This document shows, piece after piece, positions 63,643 through 64,000 of a DNA stretch of 64,000 nt (the first letter of the stretch is position 1; the number at the start of each line of letters is the position of its first letter). The notes under the pieces were generated by a model that worked only from the letters and a program-made list of their open reading frames with translations, was not told the DNA's origin and did no database searches. The translations under genes and the position numbers were made by a program. The stretch is from Stutzerimonas stutzeri (GTDB lineage Bacteria; Pseudomonadota; Gammaproteobacteria; Pseudomonadales; Pseudomonadaceae), in contig NZ_JAMOIC010000010.1 in the NCBI RefSeq assembly GCF_024448895.1, positions 1 to 64,000 on the forward strand, read 5' to 3'.

Positions 63643-64000
63643 TCAACCGATAGCCGCATCCAGCGCGTCGCACAGCGTTCGCAGCACCTTTACCCGGGCG
63701 AAGCGCTTGTCATTGGCTTCGATCAGCGTCCAGGGCGCGATCTCGGTGCTGGTGCGGTCGACCATGTCCGCTACTGCATGACCGTAGTCGTCCCACTTTT
63801 CCCGGTTGCGCCAGTCTTCCTCGGTGATCTTGAAGCGTTTGTGCGGCGTGTCTTCACGTTCCTTGAAGCGCTCCAGCTGCGTTTCTTTATCGATCGACAG
63901 CCAGAACTTGACGACCACAACACCTGCATCGACTAGCTGCTCCTCGAACTCATTGATTTCGGTATAGGCGCGCAGCCATTCATCCGGCGAACAGAAGCCT
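63643..64000 (-). CDS. pap: PPK2-type polyphosphate:AMP phosphotransferase, 3' part
   Basis: About 119 C-terminal residues are visible; the 5' part lies beyond the window edge. The segments DEWLRAYTEINEFEEQL, VVVVKFWLSIDKETQLERFK, RFKITEEDWRNREKW and APWTLIEANDKRFARVKVLR are hallmarks of the second PPK2 domain in the Pap-type enzymes, which make ADP from AMP using polyphosphate. A single-domain PPK2 cannot be excluded from this fragment. The frame continues to the last base of the window. Confidence 0.82.
   Translation of the reverse strand, partial: GFCSPDEWLRAYTEINEFEEQLVDAGVVVVKFWLSIDKETQLERFKEREDTPHKRFKITEEDWRNREKWDDYGHAVADMVDRTSTEIAPWTLIEANDKRFARVKVLRTLCDALDAAIG

Overview
The window is about 64 kb of high-GC chromosomal DNA from a Pseudomonas of the stutzeri type (Stutzerimonas) or a close relative. 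This rests on gene order. Blocks match the order I recall from P. aeruginosa: dusA-tal-STAS-rssB-PilZ-mlaA (PA2795-PA2800), fadE next to a PA2817-family gene, the itaconate operon with its LysR regulator (PA0877-PA0884), and ABC exporter-DsbA-trhO-bolA-DUF2059-fumC (PA0854-PA0860). Pseudomonas-type REP palindromes lie between genes. No rRNA, tRNA, CRISPR array, prophage or intact insertion sequence was seen.

Region 1 (1-7.1 kb) is a tight plus-strand operon. It encodes a thermostable-hemolysin/GNAT-like protein (cut by the window edge), an acyl-adenylating ligase fused in frame to a heme-oxygenase-like diiron oxidase (HDO) domain, an SDR reductase and a secreted TPR protein. A QseBC/PmrAB-type two-component system and a cytochrome b561 follow. 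The HDO domain carries a complete set of candidate metal ligands, so the cluster looks like an uncharacterised fatty-acyl modification pathway. It is the best candidate here for a new system.

Region 2 (7.1-21.8 kb) looks like an export and stress island. A minus-strand mipA-response regulator-sensor kinase operon diverges from an OMF-MFP-RND efflux operon, which is followed by a YbbA/YbbP-like ABC pair, an ExoD protein and a VOC protein. An 11-bp-spaced direct repeat between the divergent operons is a plausible operator.

Region 3 (21.9-27.5 kb) holds ggt, a DUF2790 protein, a small secreted protein and about 2.8 kb of mostly non-coding DNA. That stretch contains a decayed tyrS (frameshifts plus internal deletion), two copies of a roughly 290-bp repeat carrying inverted DnaA boxes and AT-rich tracts, and between them a second copy of the PilZ gene.

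Region 4 (27.5-39.1 kb) is core genome: dusA, tal, the STAS/RssB pair, PilZ, mlaA, a DUF4404 gene, queF, yadGH, fadE and a PA2817-family gene.

Region 5 (39.2-47.9 kb) is the itaconate catabolic operon (ict, ich, ccl plus accessory genes) with a divergent LysR regulator. It has a TRAP substrate-binding protein but no TRAP permease genes beside it, and REP-type palindromes fill its intergenic gaps.

Region 6 (47.9-64 kb) carries DUF2254, MFS, arfB, a membrane hydrolase, an APC permease, an HBM-type chemoreceptor, an ABC exporter, a DsbA-like protein, trhO, a 7-bp tandem repeat, bolA, DUF2059, fumC, a thiolase and the 3' part of a PPK2/Pap polyphosphate enzyme.
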